From Geobacter sp. UBA6169 (GTDB taxonomy: Bacteria > Desulfobacterota > Desulfuromonadia > Geobacterales > Pseudopelobacteraceae): a stretch of DNA of 13,437 nt. A model generated the notes under the pieces. The model was not told where the DNA came from, did not search any database, and saw only the letters and a program-made list of their open reading frames with translations. Both the position numbers and the translations under genes were made by a program. The stretch's first letter is position 1; each line of letters opens with the position of its first letter. The stretch covers positions 5,601 to 19,037 of the forward strand of contig DIUB01000226.1 in assembly GCA_002422265.1 (NCBI GenBank), given 5' to 3'. Positions 1 through 7,033 of this stretch are shown here, in pieces.

Positions 1-1402
1 ACTGACTCTTGGCCTGGTTGGCTGCATCGGCAGCCTGTTTGGATTCACGCAGCGACTGTTCCATCAATTTGCGCTCAGTAATATCCAGTACGGTGCCAAC
101 CACTGTGCCTTCTTGCCGACGGGACAGGTCTGCCCGTTCATGCAGCCAGCGTACCTGGCCTTGCACCAGAATGCGGTGGTCGATCTCATACAACCCTCTG
201 GCTTGCAACGCCTGCTGCCAGGCTGCTTCAACCGCAGCGCGATCGTCAGGATGAATCAGCTGTAGAAACAGCTGATAATCCATATCAGTGCCCGGTTTTC
301 TGCCAAACAACCGGTAGACCTGATCCGACCAGGTCAGCCTGCCGTTACGCAGCTCAAGAACCCAGTGACCCACCCCGGCAACCGTTTCAGCCTCTTGCAG
401 CTGTGCCAGGGCCTTTTGTTCGGCAGCCTGGCTGCGGGTAAGTCGACGCATTATCAGAAAAGAGGATACCATCAGCAGGAACGCAATAACCGCAGACAGG
501 GCGGTCTGACGGCGCCAATCCGCAAGGTAATGGGCTTCTGCAAAGGCCACATGAAAGTAGAACGGGTGGGTTTCCATCACCTGAAAGCTGCCCAGTTTTC
601 TGATGCCGTCTGTGCTGGCGGTATAGCTCAGGGTTCCCTGGCGTTCTCCGGCAGAGATCCGCATGCGGACTGAGTCATCGGCCGGCAGGGGCTGGTTGAA
701 GTCTTTACTGTTGTAGACTGGATAACGGGATATCAGGACGGTTGAATCACTGCGGCGCAGCACAACAGCCCCGCCGGGGCCGGTATCTATGCTGGCAAGC
801 AGACTGTCAATCGGCTCCAGATCGAGAATGACATCAACAATTCCCTGAAATCGGCCCTGCTTGTCCCGGAGGGCACGGGCCTGCGCCAGTGCGCGCAGGC
901 CCGTGGTACGGGAAACGATGATGTCGGAAAAAGCGCTCGGTGCCTGCGGGTTGTTTTTGAGACGCTGGAAAAAAGCGCGATCAGCAATGTTGACGGCTGT
1001 AGTATGAGTGCGTGATGAAAACCGCAGGTTTCCCCCGGCATCAAAGACGTTGATAGCTTGTATGGCAGGAAAGCTTTTTTTAAGAGTGAGCAGTTTGCTG
1101 TTGAGAGATGGTTGCTGTTGAAGAAGCTGTGCCGATGATGAGTCAAGACCTTCAGGAAACGAACCGGTCAGGAGATGTTCGGCATACTGCAGTATACCGT
1201 CAACATGGGTAAAGTCGGCCTCCAGTTGCAGGGCCAGGGTGCGGCTTAAGTTTCTGGTCTGCAATGTGGCTTTCTCAACGGAATCCTGATGTTTCTGCCA
1301 GCTGGCATAGGCCATCAGCCCCAGAATCGGAATCAGGATAAGTGCAAGCCAGAGCAGACCGCGCAGCCATATCTGACGATATCTGTTGTTGAAGACGTTC
1401 AT
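1..1402 (-). CDS. Membrane sensor kinase, Cache-like and PAS domains (partial, C-terminus beyond window)
   Basis: The 3' end is cut by the window edge; 467 residues are visible. Seen, counted from the ATG at 1402: a short basic N-terminus, a first membrane segment at about residues 12-33, a periplasmic region at about 40-297, a second membrane segment at about 300-318, then a PAS/PAC domain at about 337-446 containing WSDQVYRLFG, HPDDR and VVGTVLDITERK. The visible end, SKQAADAANQAKSQ, is the linker that normally runs into a HisKA domain. The periplasmic part has the DRAFFQRL and SRTTGLRALAQARALRDKQG pattern of double-Cache (dCache) ligand sensors. A histidine kinase, perhaps a hybrid, is therefore likely, but no catalytic domain is visible and another PAS-linked output is possible. 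The start is uncertain: an in-frame ATG at 1423 has a weak GAG seven bases upstream, whereas the ATG at 1402 has no ribosome binding site. Confidence 0.85.
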   Translation of the reverse strand, partial: MNVFNNRYRQIWLRGLLWLALILIPILGLMAYASWQKHQDSVEKATLQTRNLSRTLALQLEADFTHVDGILQYAEHLLTGSFPEGLDSSSAQLLQQQPSLNSKLLTLKKSFPAIQAINVFDAGGNLRFSSRTHTTAVNIADRAFFQRLKNNPQAPSAFSDIIVSRTTGLRALAQARALRDKQGRFQGIVDVILDLEPIDSLLASIDTGPGGAVVLRRSDSTVLISRYPVYNSKDFNQPLPADDSVRMRISAGERQGTLSYTASTDGIRKLGSFQVMETHPFYFHVAFAEAHYLADWRRQTALSAVIAFLLMVSSFLIMRRLTRSQAAEQKALAQLQEAETVAGVGHWVLELRNGRLTWSDQVYRLFGRKPGTDMDYQLFLQLIHPDDRAAVEAAWQQALQARGLYEIDHRILVQGQVRWLHERADLSRRQEGTVVGTVLDITERKLMEQSLRESKQAADAANQAKSQ

Positions 1403-1433
1403 GGGGCGATCAGCGTAATCCATCGGACCACTC

Positions 1434-1442
1434 GGGGGGGGG
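1434..1442. repeat. Nine-base homopolymeric G:C tract
   Basis: A run of nine G on the plus strand (nine C in the sense of the kinase) ends ten bases before the possible kinase start at 1423. It lies in the presumed untranslated leader. Tracts of this length can vary by slipped-strand mispairing, and can also be miscounted in sequencing. Confidence 0.8.
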
Positions 1443-1473
1443 CTTTGCAGCAGTTGCCTGGCTTTTATCGGTC

Positions 1474-1488
1474 ACAGGAGGCTCCTGT
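1474..1488. repeat. Short inverted repeat upstream of the PAS sensor kinase
   Basis: ACAGGAG and CTCCTGT form perfect 7-base arms around a single G. It lies between the candidate promoter and the kinase start, so it could be an operator or a hairpin in the untranslated leader. It also contains AGGAG-like sequence that could pair with the ribosome, but no suitably placed start follows on either strand. Function unknown. Confidence 0.4.
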
Positions 1489-1508
1489 ACGAATTGGTAT
1501 CTGCTATC

Positions 1509-1536
1509 CAAATAACAGGTTTACGGGGGTTGTCAA
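1509..1536 (-). promoter_or_regulatory. Candidate promoter for the PAS sensor kinase
   Basis: On the minus strand a perfect TTGACA (1531-1536) is followed after 16 bases by TATTTG (1509-1514), a poor -10 match (3/6). It lies about 85-110 bases upstream of the possible kinase starts. The rest of 1424-1655 holds no gene that I can support; it contains a 15-base inverted repeat and a G run described separately. Confidence 0.3.
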
Positions 1537-1655
1537 CTGGCTATGGAACTGTTTCTTCCAGGCGGTGATCTGATTCGGATCTACGCTATCTTGTGTTGCG
1601 CGTTCGTTAATTGTCTTGTCAGCTTGATTCCCGGCTGCATGACTCCAGGGAAGGG

Positions 1656-2435
1656 TCAGTTGCTCAGATAGATATACTGCTTCATGACATCCACCTTGCC
1701 GAGGGTGGCGCGAAAGGGCGGGATCGGCGGGATGGTGTAGACCGGGTTCATCCGCTTCTTCAGCTCTGCCACAAGCTGTTTGGGCACCAGAAAGTGGTTC
1801 AGGATCAGCTTGTCCGGGATGGCGTTGACCCGGTTACCCTGCAATTCCAGTCGCACAGCCGCGTACCCGGCCAGCCGGTTGTTGCGGATGAACCGTTCCA
1901 CCAGCTTGCGGTCCTTGGGAGGCAGTGAGGCGGTCTCAACGGTAAACTCCAGCTCTATATGGGGAGGGGTGAATCGAAGCGCCGTGACCGTGAACGGCAC
2001 CTTCAGCCGCCGTGAGGCCTGCTCGAACTCGTGCCGCAACGATTGTTGGGAAAACAGCATCCCGATTTTAACAGCGGACTGGGACTTGACGTTCAGACGT
2101 TTCTGCTTGCGCAATGCGGGCAGGTCGATAACAGGACGTGTGTACTGTACCGTGACGGTCTCCGCCGGCAGGCAGGGACCGGTCACCTGCTTGAGTCTGA
2201 TCAGCATCTGTGCAGGGTTGGCCTTTTTCTGCGGGTCTCCCTGCAGTTTTACATCCACCTGTGCGCAGCGCATCTGTCTGGTCAGGGCCTGGGCAATCTC
2301 AGCCTCCAGCCGCCCCCAGGCATCTGCGGCCCCTGCCGTGCAAAGCACCAGCATCATCGCAAGCGCCGACAGCAGCACGGCCCAGGGTGTCCGGGGCTCT
2401 GCGGCTCTAGCGTATCCTGAGGGTGTCGTTTTCAA
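1656..2435 (-). CDS. Exported protein of 259 residues, possibly DUF2993 (LmeA-like)
   Basis: The N-terminus has a hydrophobic stretch (about residues 19-32) ending in CTAGAADA, so a Sec signal peptide with export to the periplasm or envelope is likely. The mature part repeats features of DUF2993-type proteins: an N-terminal helix (WGRLEAEIAQALTRQM), then alternating beta-strand patterns such as CAQVDVKLQG, and a close GKVDVMKQYIYLSN resembling 'new variant of a lipid-binding beta fold'. That family assignment is tentative and its molecular role is mostly unknown (some members bind phospholipids). The start chosen is TTG at 2435, because AGGAG lies seven bases upstream, inside the preceding gene. 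The two frames overlap by 29 bases, so translation is probably coupled. No stronger start exists: the next candidates (GTG at 2378 and the ATGs that follow) would cut into the signal peptide. Confidence 0.75.
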   Translation of the reverse strand: MKTTPSGYARAAEPRTPWAVLLSALAMMLVLCTAGAADAWGRLEAEIAQALTRQMRCAQVDVKLQGDPQKKANPAQMLIRLKQVTGPCLPAETVTVQYTRPVIDLPALRKQKRLNVKSQSAVKIGMLFSQQSLRHEFEQASRRLKVPFTVTALRFTPPHIELEFTVETASLPPKDRKLVERFIRNNRLAGYAAVRLELQGNRVNAIPDKLILNHFLVPKQLVAELKKRMNPVYTIPPIPPFRATLGKVDVMKQYIYLSN

Positions 2436-2799
2436 TCAGAAACTCCTGAAGCTGATAGCGTGCCGGGTCGGGCACACTGATACGAAAGCCCGACTCCAGT
2501 AAGGTGTAGCGGTAAGGCTGACCGCTGGCAGGGTCGCGGCTCACCTGGTCGATGAACTCTGGCACCAACGCCTCCAGCTGCCGGGGATACTCAAGATTCT
2601 TGGTGAAGGAGGCTTCCACGGCCCGTGCAAGGTGCTGCAGGTCGGCCTGGGCCTGTTCTCTGGGGGCAAGGATTGGTTGCTTGGGAGGAGTGTAATTGCT
2701 TTCATCACCCTGCCGGTAAAGCTGGGCACCATAGAGTGTCAGTATAACCAGGACAGCGGTCAGAAACGCTGCAAGCAGGACAGATAGTTTTTTTCGCAT
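2407..2799 (-). CDS. Small membrane-anchored or exported protein resembling the GspG pseudopilin C-terminal half
   Basis: 130 residues. MRKKLSVLLAAFLTAVLVIL is a basic N-terminus followed by a membrane segment to about residue 25, serving as signal peptide or anchor. Then come a proline-rich linker (YTPPKQPILAPRE), a helix (QAQADLQHLARAVEASFTKN) and the segment YPRQLEALVPEFIDQVSRDP-ASGQPYRY. This order (helix, 'P..LEALVP.F', 'DP..G.PY.Y') is what the globular part of type II secretion pseudopilins such as GspG looks like. The prepilin peptidase motif (G followed by FT.xE) is absent, so it is not a canonical pseudopilin. It overlaps the start of the next gene and probably shares its job. No clear Shine-Dalgarno sequence precedes the ATG. 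Function unknown. Confidence 0.75.
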   Translation of the reverse strand: MRKKLSVLLAAFLTAVLVILTLYGAQLYRQGDESNYTPPKQPILAPREQAQADLQHLARAVEASFTKNLEYPRQLEALVPEFIDQVSRDPASGQPYRYTLLESGFRISVPDPARYQLQEFLIENDTLRIR

Positions 2800-2849
2800 A
2801 CAGGTGTGATCATTTCGGTCTGATTCAGTGCAGCTGCACCAATGTTCTC

Positions 2850-2877
2850 AGATTGCGCCGCAAAGGTGGCGCAATCT
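2850..2877. terminator. Strong hairpin after the 198-residue secreted protein gene
   Basis: Perfect 10-base arms (AGATTGCGCC and GGCGCAATCT) surround an 8-base loop. It lies 12 bases past the stop of the secreted-protein gene at 2890 and 50 bases before the start of the next minus-strand gene. There is no T-run on either side, so it is not a textbook intrinsic terminator. It could end or process the upstream transcript, or protect its 3' end. Confidence 0.5.
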
Positions 2878-2889
2878 GCCCGGTTGTTC

Positions 2890-3486
2890 CTACCATGGGG
2901 TCTGGAACTGGCTGAAGTCGGTGCTCTTCCATTCAGATATGGTTAATATGAGTTTGGTGTGTCCCGTGTTCGACAACGATGTGCTGTCGCGGTTAAATGA
3001 GACCAACAGGGTGTAGACCAGAGGACCGTCTACAAGCTGGATCATATTGCTATCTTTGGTTATCACCGGCGGGGGGGCAAAAAGCTGACCGTTTGTCACC
3101 TGTGCCGGAGCTGTTGCAGCGGACGATAACAACATCATCTCCCAGTATGTCTGAGTGTTTTTGACATATGAGTGCAGCTGAAAACCTGTCACACCGGCCA
3201 CTGCCGGACTGAACAGTATCCTTCCTCCATCTTCGCTACCTCCTTTGATATAGCATGAGGTGTCGATGGCTGTGCTGTAGGGGCCAAGCGGATACTTGAA
3301 GATATCCGGATGGGGCCACCCTTTGTTCTGCCAGGTAATATTGTAGGGAGTGTTGTTGTAAATGATAAAATCCCCGTAGGTGCTGTACTCTTTTGAATCA
3401 AGGTATATCATCAGCAAGTATGCCTTTGCCTCCGGAATGGCGATAAAGGTCAGAATGGCAAAGAGTAGTGATGCTATTGCTTTCAT
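2890..3486 (-). CDS. Secreted protein of unknown function (198 residues)
   Basis: I do not recognise the family. MKAIASLLFAILTFIAIPEAKA is a clear Sec signal peptide with an A-x-A type cleavage site, giving a mature protein of about 176 residues. The mature part is rich in aromatic residues, Ser, Thr and Asn and looks all-beta (GDFIIYNNTPYNITW, GFQLHSYVKNTQTYWEMML, LVYTLLVSFNRD, TKLILTISEW). It has one cysteine (DTSCYIKGG), so no internal disulfide is possible. AAAGGAGG is well placed before the ATG. The start lies 25 bases after the stop of the WG-repeat lipoprotein, so the two are almost certainly co-transcribed. Localisation is inferred to be periplasmic, outer surface or extracellular. 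Confidence 0.85.
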   Translation of the reverse strand: MKAIASLLFAILTFIAIPEAKAYLLMIYLDSKEYSTYGDFIIYNNTPYNITWQNKGWPHPDIFKYPLGPYSTAIDTSCYIKGGSEDGGRILFSPAVAGVTGFQLHSYVKNTQTYWEMMLLSSAATAPAQVTNGQLFAPPPVITKDSNMIQLVDGPLVYTLLVSFNRDSTSLSNTGHTKLILTISEWKSTDFSQFQTPW

Positions 3487-3511
3487 GGCGAACCTCCTTT
3501 GTTCTTTACTG

Positions 3512-6058
3512 TTACTGGCAAGACACCGGGAACGGCAGCGTGGTCGTGCCGTCAGTCAGATTGATTGTGGCGGCTGTCGGTCCCGTGCAGGCAATGGTGA
3601 CCATGCAGGAATTTTGCTTTCCGGTGCAGGAGATATTCTTAAACGATACGCTACCCAGCTGCGAGGCTGTAACCGTCCCCTGGGTGTTACTCATGGTGAC
3701 CTGCTGAACGGCTGCATCGCTGAAATTATTTAACTTTGCATAAAGCATAGAGGGATTTGCCGTCATGGGTGGCGGCACACACTGGACAGCAAGGGGTACG
3801 GTATTCCAACCGTCTGATATGGTTACCACACCGTTTGCCTGGAGCGGCGCAGATAGAGTGAAGCTGCATGATTTCTGTGCCGATGTGCAGGTGTTTGGAC
3901 TGAATGTTACACCGTTGAGGCTGGTCGTCGCTGTCAGGGGGCCCTGGCTGTTGGTGGCGGCAACGCTCCAGGTACAGGTGGGGCCGGTCTGGCTACCCAT
4001 GGTCAGGGCAAGCGGATTCAGGCCGAGCGATTCCGATGAGCAGGAATACGGAAATTTTGCTGCCCAGTACTGGCACCATGTCTGCCCGCTGGAATCTGCC
4101 ATCATATTGCAGCGCAGGTCAAAGTTGTTGGCAAAATCAAACAGATCATAGACGCTGCTATACGAAATCTGATTTGTATCCCTGACGGACTGCATGAACC
4201 CTTGGCTCTTGTCTGGACTCTGACAGACAGTGGTGTCGTTCGGGTCGGATGGATTTGCAAACACACGAGCCATGAATTTGGCGTAGTCTCCGGTCAGATA
4301 CTGGGTGCCGTTTGAGGGATCCCGCCAGTCATTGAACCGTTTCAGAGACTGGAGCCCGAAGAAGGTGTTGTACTGGTAAAATTTCAGGTCAACCTCACCA
4401 GGGACAGAGGAGGCTCTGGAAGCACTCATCTCCACAACCAGGCTGCTGCTGTCTGATATGGCGTAGGAGTCGCCACCGCAGAAATCGCCGCCAACCGGGC
4501 TCATGGCTTGGCCGTTATAGGTTCCGCTCAACTTTGAGACATAGAAAGTTCCGGTGCCGGGTGGCAGTTGATTGCCGGTGGGGGCATCACCCGTTGCTCC
4601 GGTTACCATGTCTTTGGAGCCGGAGGCAAAGTCGTACAGTCCGCCAAAGATGTCTCCATCAGCAAGATCCAGAGTGCCTTTGATGATATCCACTGCCCCT
4701 TTCAGGAAGTCGAACCAGTTCATGGAGGTTTCAGCAGGGGGCGGCGCGTTGTACTTGGTGCTGTTGGCTACGGTGATAACGGCCTTGCCGTCGGCGCTGG
4801 TCAGGTTCATGTTGAAATGAGGCAGGGAGGGGCCACTGGTACTAACCGCTCCGGAGGGGAAGTAGGCCATGAAAGACTGTGTCGTGTCACCGGTGGCCTT
4901 GTTTGCGGGCAGGATGGCGGTACCACCCGGTATCAGCAGCGGCTGGGTACAGCCATCACAGGTCATGGTATTCGTGTAGGATATGTTCCACTGCCCGGTA
5001 TCCGTGTTCACCAGCGAGAATTTGACAAATCCACCCTGATAGCTGTTCCAGACCCCGCTTTCAACGCAGCCGGTACCTCCTCTGGCAGTGGCAGTTTTGG
5101 AAAGCTTCTGGGCTATGCCCAGATTGCTGCCGGACTTGTCAATGTAATAGGTTGTGTCGCTGGTCCTTACCAGCGCCTTTCCGCCGATGAACGGTGAGGC
5201 GCTGTCAAACACGGCTGTGTGGATACGGCCACCGGAAGGGGTTATATAGAAGAACTTTCCCCCTTTCATGACAGCGGCAACCCCTTCTGAAAAGGGCGTG
5301 GCAAACTGGTAGGTATCTGCTATGGCGTACTTGCCGCCGGTGTCTATATAGGTCCATGAACTGCCGAATCTGACCGGCGCCAGACCGTTACTGAATTCAA
5401 ACGCCTCATCGTAGATGGCCGGCAGCTTCATGGACCCATCCCTTGCCATGAAACCATACTTGCCGTTTTGCTGGGGTTTGACCAAGGCAAGCCCATCTGT
5501 GGTGAATCGATATGCACGGTAATGATTTGTTGTCAGAACAACCGAGCCTGCGCTGTCAATATACTGCCACTTACTGTCCTTGTAGACCGGTGCCAGTCCC
5601 TGGGAGAATGAAAGCGCCTTTTCAAATTGAGGCTGAATGGCAAAGCTCCCCTGTTTGTTGATGAAGCCGAACGGCTCCCTTGATCTGCTTCTGGCCGTTG
5701 CAAGGGATTCTGAGAACGGAGCGACAGTGCTGAATTTTGGTGTTATGGTCAGCGCCCCGCTTGTATTGATAAAACCCCACAGACCACTTTCGTCAACGCC
5801 GGCAAGCCCTTCAGAGAACGGCAATACCCGAGAGTACCTGGCACCGATGACGAGACTACCGTAGCTGTCAATGAACCCCCACTTGCCGTCTCTTTTCACC
5901 GGTGCAAGGGAGGATGTCGCTGAGTCTGAGAAGGGGCCGAGCTCCTGGTACGTCGGCGCAGAAGGCTGAACCGGTGCATTGTCAGAACCGCTGCAGCCCC
6001 CACTGAGCGCTGCGGCAGCCAGCAGCGCGGCTGTGTAAAAAGGGCGGAATCGTGCCAT
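3512..6058 (-). CDS. WG-repeat lipoprotein with tandem C-terminal Cys repeats (848 residues)
   Basis: Start chosen at the ATG at 6058, which has GGAG upstream; an in-frame ATG at 6088 would only add ten residues before the signal. Residues 1-22 (MARFRPFYTAALLAAAALSGGC) form a lipoprotein-type signal with C22 as the likely lipidated residue, though SGG before the Cys is a loose lipobox. About eight WG repeats of 32-36 residues follow (about 49-314), with signatures KWGFIDSYG, LWGFINTSG, FGFINKQG, KWQYIDSAG, KYGFMARDG, SWTYIDTGG and spacers ending FSEGLA. The middle (about 320-676) is unrecognised and contains scattered Cys (CDGC, FCGGDSY). The end (about 677-848) is two related beta-type repeats, each with a CT(S/G)xQ(K/N)SC motif and a final VxC. 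WG repeats are usually found in proteins of poorly known surface or binding function. An outer-membrane or surface anchor is inferred. The protein is followed closely by the 198-residue secreted protein and lies just downstream of a two-component regulator gene. Confidence 0.85.
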   Translation of the reverse strand: MARFRPFYTAALLAAAALSGGCSGSDNAPVQPSAPTYQELGPFSDSATSSLAPVKRDGKWGFIDSYGSLVIGARYSRVLPFSEGLAGVDESGLWGFINTSGALTITPKFSTVAPFSESLATARSRSREPFGFINKQGSFAIQPQFEKALSFSQGLAPVYKDSKWQYIDSAGSVVLTTNHYRAYRFTTDGLALVKPQQNGKYGFMARDGSMKLPAIYDEAFEFSNGLAPVRFGSSWTYIDTGGKYAIADTYQFATPFSEGVAAVMKGGKFFYITPSGGRIHTAVFDSASPFIGGKALVRTSDTTYYIDKSGSNLGIAQKLSKTATARGGTGCVESGVWNSYQGGFVKFSLVNTDTGQWNISYTNTMTCDGCTQPLLIPGGTAILPANKATGDTTQSFMAYFPSGAVSTSGPSLPHFNMNLTSADGKAVITVANSTKYNAPPPAETSMNWFDFLKGAVDIIKGTLDLADGDIFGGLYDFASGSKDMVTGATGDAPTGNQLPPGTGTFYVSKLSGTYNGQAMSPVGGDFCGGDSYAISDSSSLVVEMSASRASSVPGEVDLKFYQYNTFFGLQSLKRFNDWRDPSNGTQYLTGDYAKFMARVFANPSDPNDTTVCQSPDKSQGFMQSVRDTNQISYSSVYDLFDFANNFDLRCNMMADSSGQTWCQYWAAKFPYSCSSESLGLNPLALTMGSQTGPTCTWSVAATNSQGPLTATTSLNGVTFSPNTCTSAQKSCSFTLSAPLQANGVVTISDGWNTVPLAVQCVPPPMTANPSMLYAKLNNFSDAAVQQVTMSNTQGTVTASQLGSVSFKNISCTGKQNSCMVTIACTGPTAATINLTDGTTTLPFPVSCQ

Positions 6059-6144
6059 AACCTTTTTCTCCTTTCGCGAGAAGTACACAAGAAAGCATGT
6101 ATGGTTTGCTGGTTATGGTAGGCGAAATGGCACACCTGCGGAAG

Positions 6145-6190
6145 CCGACGAATACTGACAGTTTTTGTGAAATCTGACAAAAGACTGACA
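6145..6190 (-). promoter_or_regulatory. Cluster of TGTCAG half-sites upstream of the WG-repeat lipoprotein gene
   Basis: On the plus strand CTGACA occurs three times, beginning at 6155, 6174 and 6185. The last two start 11 bases apart (CTGACAAAAGACTGACA), which is the direct-repeat geometry of PhoB/OmpR-type operators (the classical pho box is also an 11-base direct repeat of CTGTCA). The third half-site is part of a 19-base sequence, CCGACGAATACTGACAGTT (6145-6163), that recurs near the response regulator start. The cluster is about 90-130 bases upstream of the lipoprotein ATG, a position suited to activation. The neighbouring response regulator is the obvious candidate to bind it. This is inferred from pattern only. 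Confidence 0.5.
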
Positions 6191-6220
6191 AACAGGGAGG
6201 CAGGGAGGTGGAGGAAGGAG

Positions 6221-6979
6221 TCAGCTGAGGATGACCGGCGCGGAGAACAGGTAGCCGATGCCGTGACGGGTCAGGATCGGGGCATGGCCTGCGGTCTGCT
6301 CGATCTTGCGGCGCAGGCGGCGGATCAGGGATTCGAGGGCGTTCTGGGAAAATTCATCAAGGACGTAGCCCATGGTGGCGAGGATAGTATCGCGGGGGAT
6401 TGTCTGGCCTCCTGCGGCAGCGAGGATCTGCAGAAAGGCGATCTCTTTGGTGGTAAGCGGGATGATGGCGTTGCTGGGTGAGACCAGGGTAGCATGCAGA
6501 CGGTTGAGTCGCCAGCAGTCCTCCTGGTTCGACTCCCTGACCGGCTGGTCTGCCGTAGCCCGTTTGATCTTGCGGGAGATGGCGGCTGCCAGTTCCCGGC
6601 AGTCCACCGGTTTGACCATGTACAGGTCGGCCCCGGCGTCGTAGCCGGCAACCCGGTCGTCCACGGCGTCGCGGGCAGTGAGGATGATGCAGCGCATGGT
6701 GGTGTTCTGATGGATGTAATCGGCCAGCTGCAGGCCGTTCATGTCCGGCAGCCCCAGGTCGATCACCGCCACCTGAAAACGCTGCTCAGCCAGGGCGTGG
6801 TAAAACTTGAGCCCGGTATCCACCGCCACCACCTCAAACCCGACGCGGGTCAGGTATTCGGCCAGCATTTCGCGCAGTTCATGGTCATCCTCAACCATGA
6901 TTACGCTGCCCTGGAAGGCCGGGGCAGGGGATGCGGCCTGCTGATCTATCTGGCTGGTTATTGGTGTCATGGTACCCAT
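6221..6979 (-). CDS. OmpR/PhoB-family response regulator
   Basis: Counted from the ATG at 6979 the protein has 252 residues. After an unusual N-terminal extension of about 24 residues comes a receiver domain (about 25-140) with the acidic pair E30-D31-D32, the phospho-acceptor D74 in VAVIDLGLPDMNG, the conserved Thr in IILTAR and the Lys in MVKPVD. The C-terminal part (about 160-250) is a winged helix of OmpR type: LTTKEIAFLQIL, then a recognition helix in NALESLIRRLRRKIE and the wing ILTRHGIGYLF. It is therefore a phosphorylation-controlled DNA-binding protein, most likely the partner of the kinase encoded just upstream on the same strand. The start is uncertain: a TTG at 7006 would add nine residues but directly abuts a putative operator; ATGs at 6979 and 6970 are alternatives. 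None has a recognisable Shine-Dalgarno sequence. Confidence 0.92.
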   Translation of the reverse strand: MGTMTPITSQIDQQAASPAPAFQGSVIMVEDDHELREMLAEYLTRVGFEVVAVDTGLKFYHALAEQRFQVAVIDLGLPDMNGLQLADYIHQNTTMRCIILTARDAVDDRVAGYDAGADLYMVKPVDCRELAAAISRKIKRATADQPVRESNQEDCWRLNRLHATLVSPSNAIIPLTTKEIAFLQILAAAGGQTIPRDTILATMGYVLDEFSQNALESLIRRLRRKIEQTAGHAPILTRHGIGYLFSAPVILS

Positions 6980-7006
6980 GATGCGCCGGTTTCGGGCGCG
7001 TTGCAA

Positions 7007-7025
7007 CCGACGAAAACTGACAATT
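7007..7025 (-). promoter_or_regulatory. Putative autoregulatory operator before the response regulator
   Basis: CCGACGAAAACTGACAATT on the plus strand matches 17 of 19 bases of the box at 6145-6163 upstream of the WG-repeat lipoprotein. It ends 27 bases before the ATG at 6979 and directly abuts the possible TTG start at 7006. That close position would suit autorepression or a core-promoter role. Binding by the response regulator is inferred, not shown. Confidence 0.45.
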
Positions 7026-7033
7026 CTTGATGG

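Noticed and set aside
1780..2502. Plus-strand open frame of 240 codons opposite the two small exported protein genes
   Set aside because: The minus-strand frames have signal peptides, a good AGGAG and coupling; the plus-strand product is Ser/Arg-rich noise typical of antisense frames in GC-rich DNA.
4568..5197. Long plus-strand open frame (209 codons) inside the WG-repeat lipoprotein gene
   Set aside because: It is antisense to a gene with convincing domains, has no ribosome binding site and gives a composition without recognisable domains.
5896..6191. Minus-strand open frames overlapping the lipoprotein start
   Set aside because: They run through the regulatory region and out of frame through the signal peptide of the lipoprotein; no supporting features.
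6191..6220. Purine-rich tract just past the response regulator stop codon
   Set aside because: It is striking (repeated GGGAGG) but short and without mirror symmetry, and I see no start codon that would use it as a ribosome binding site.
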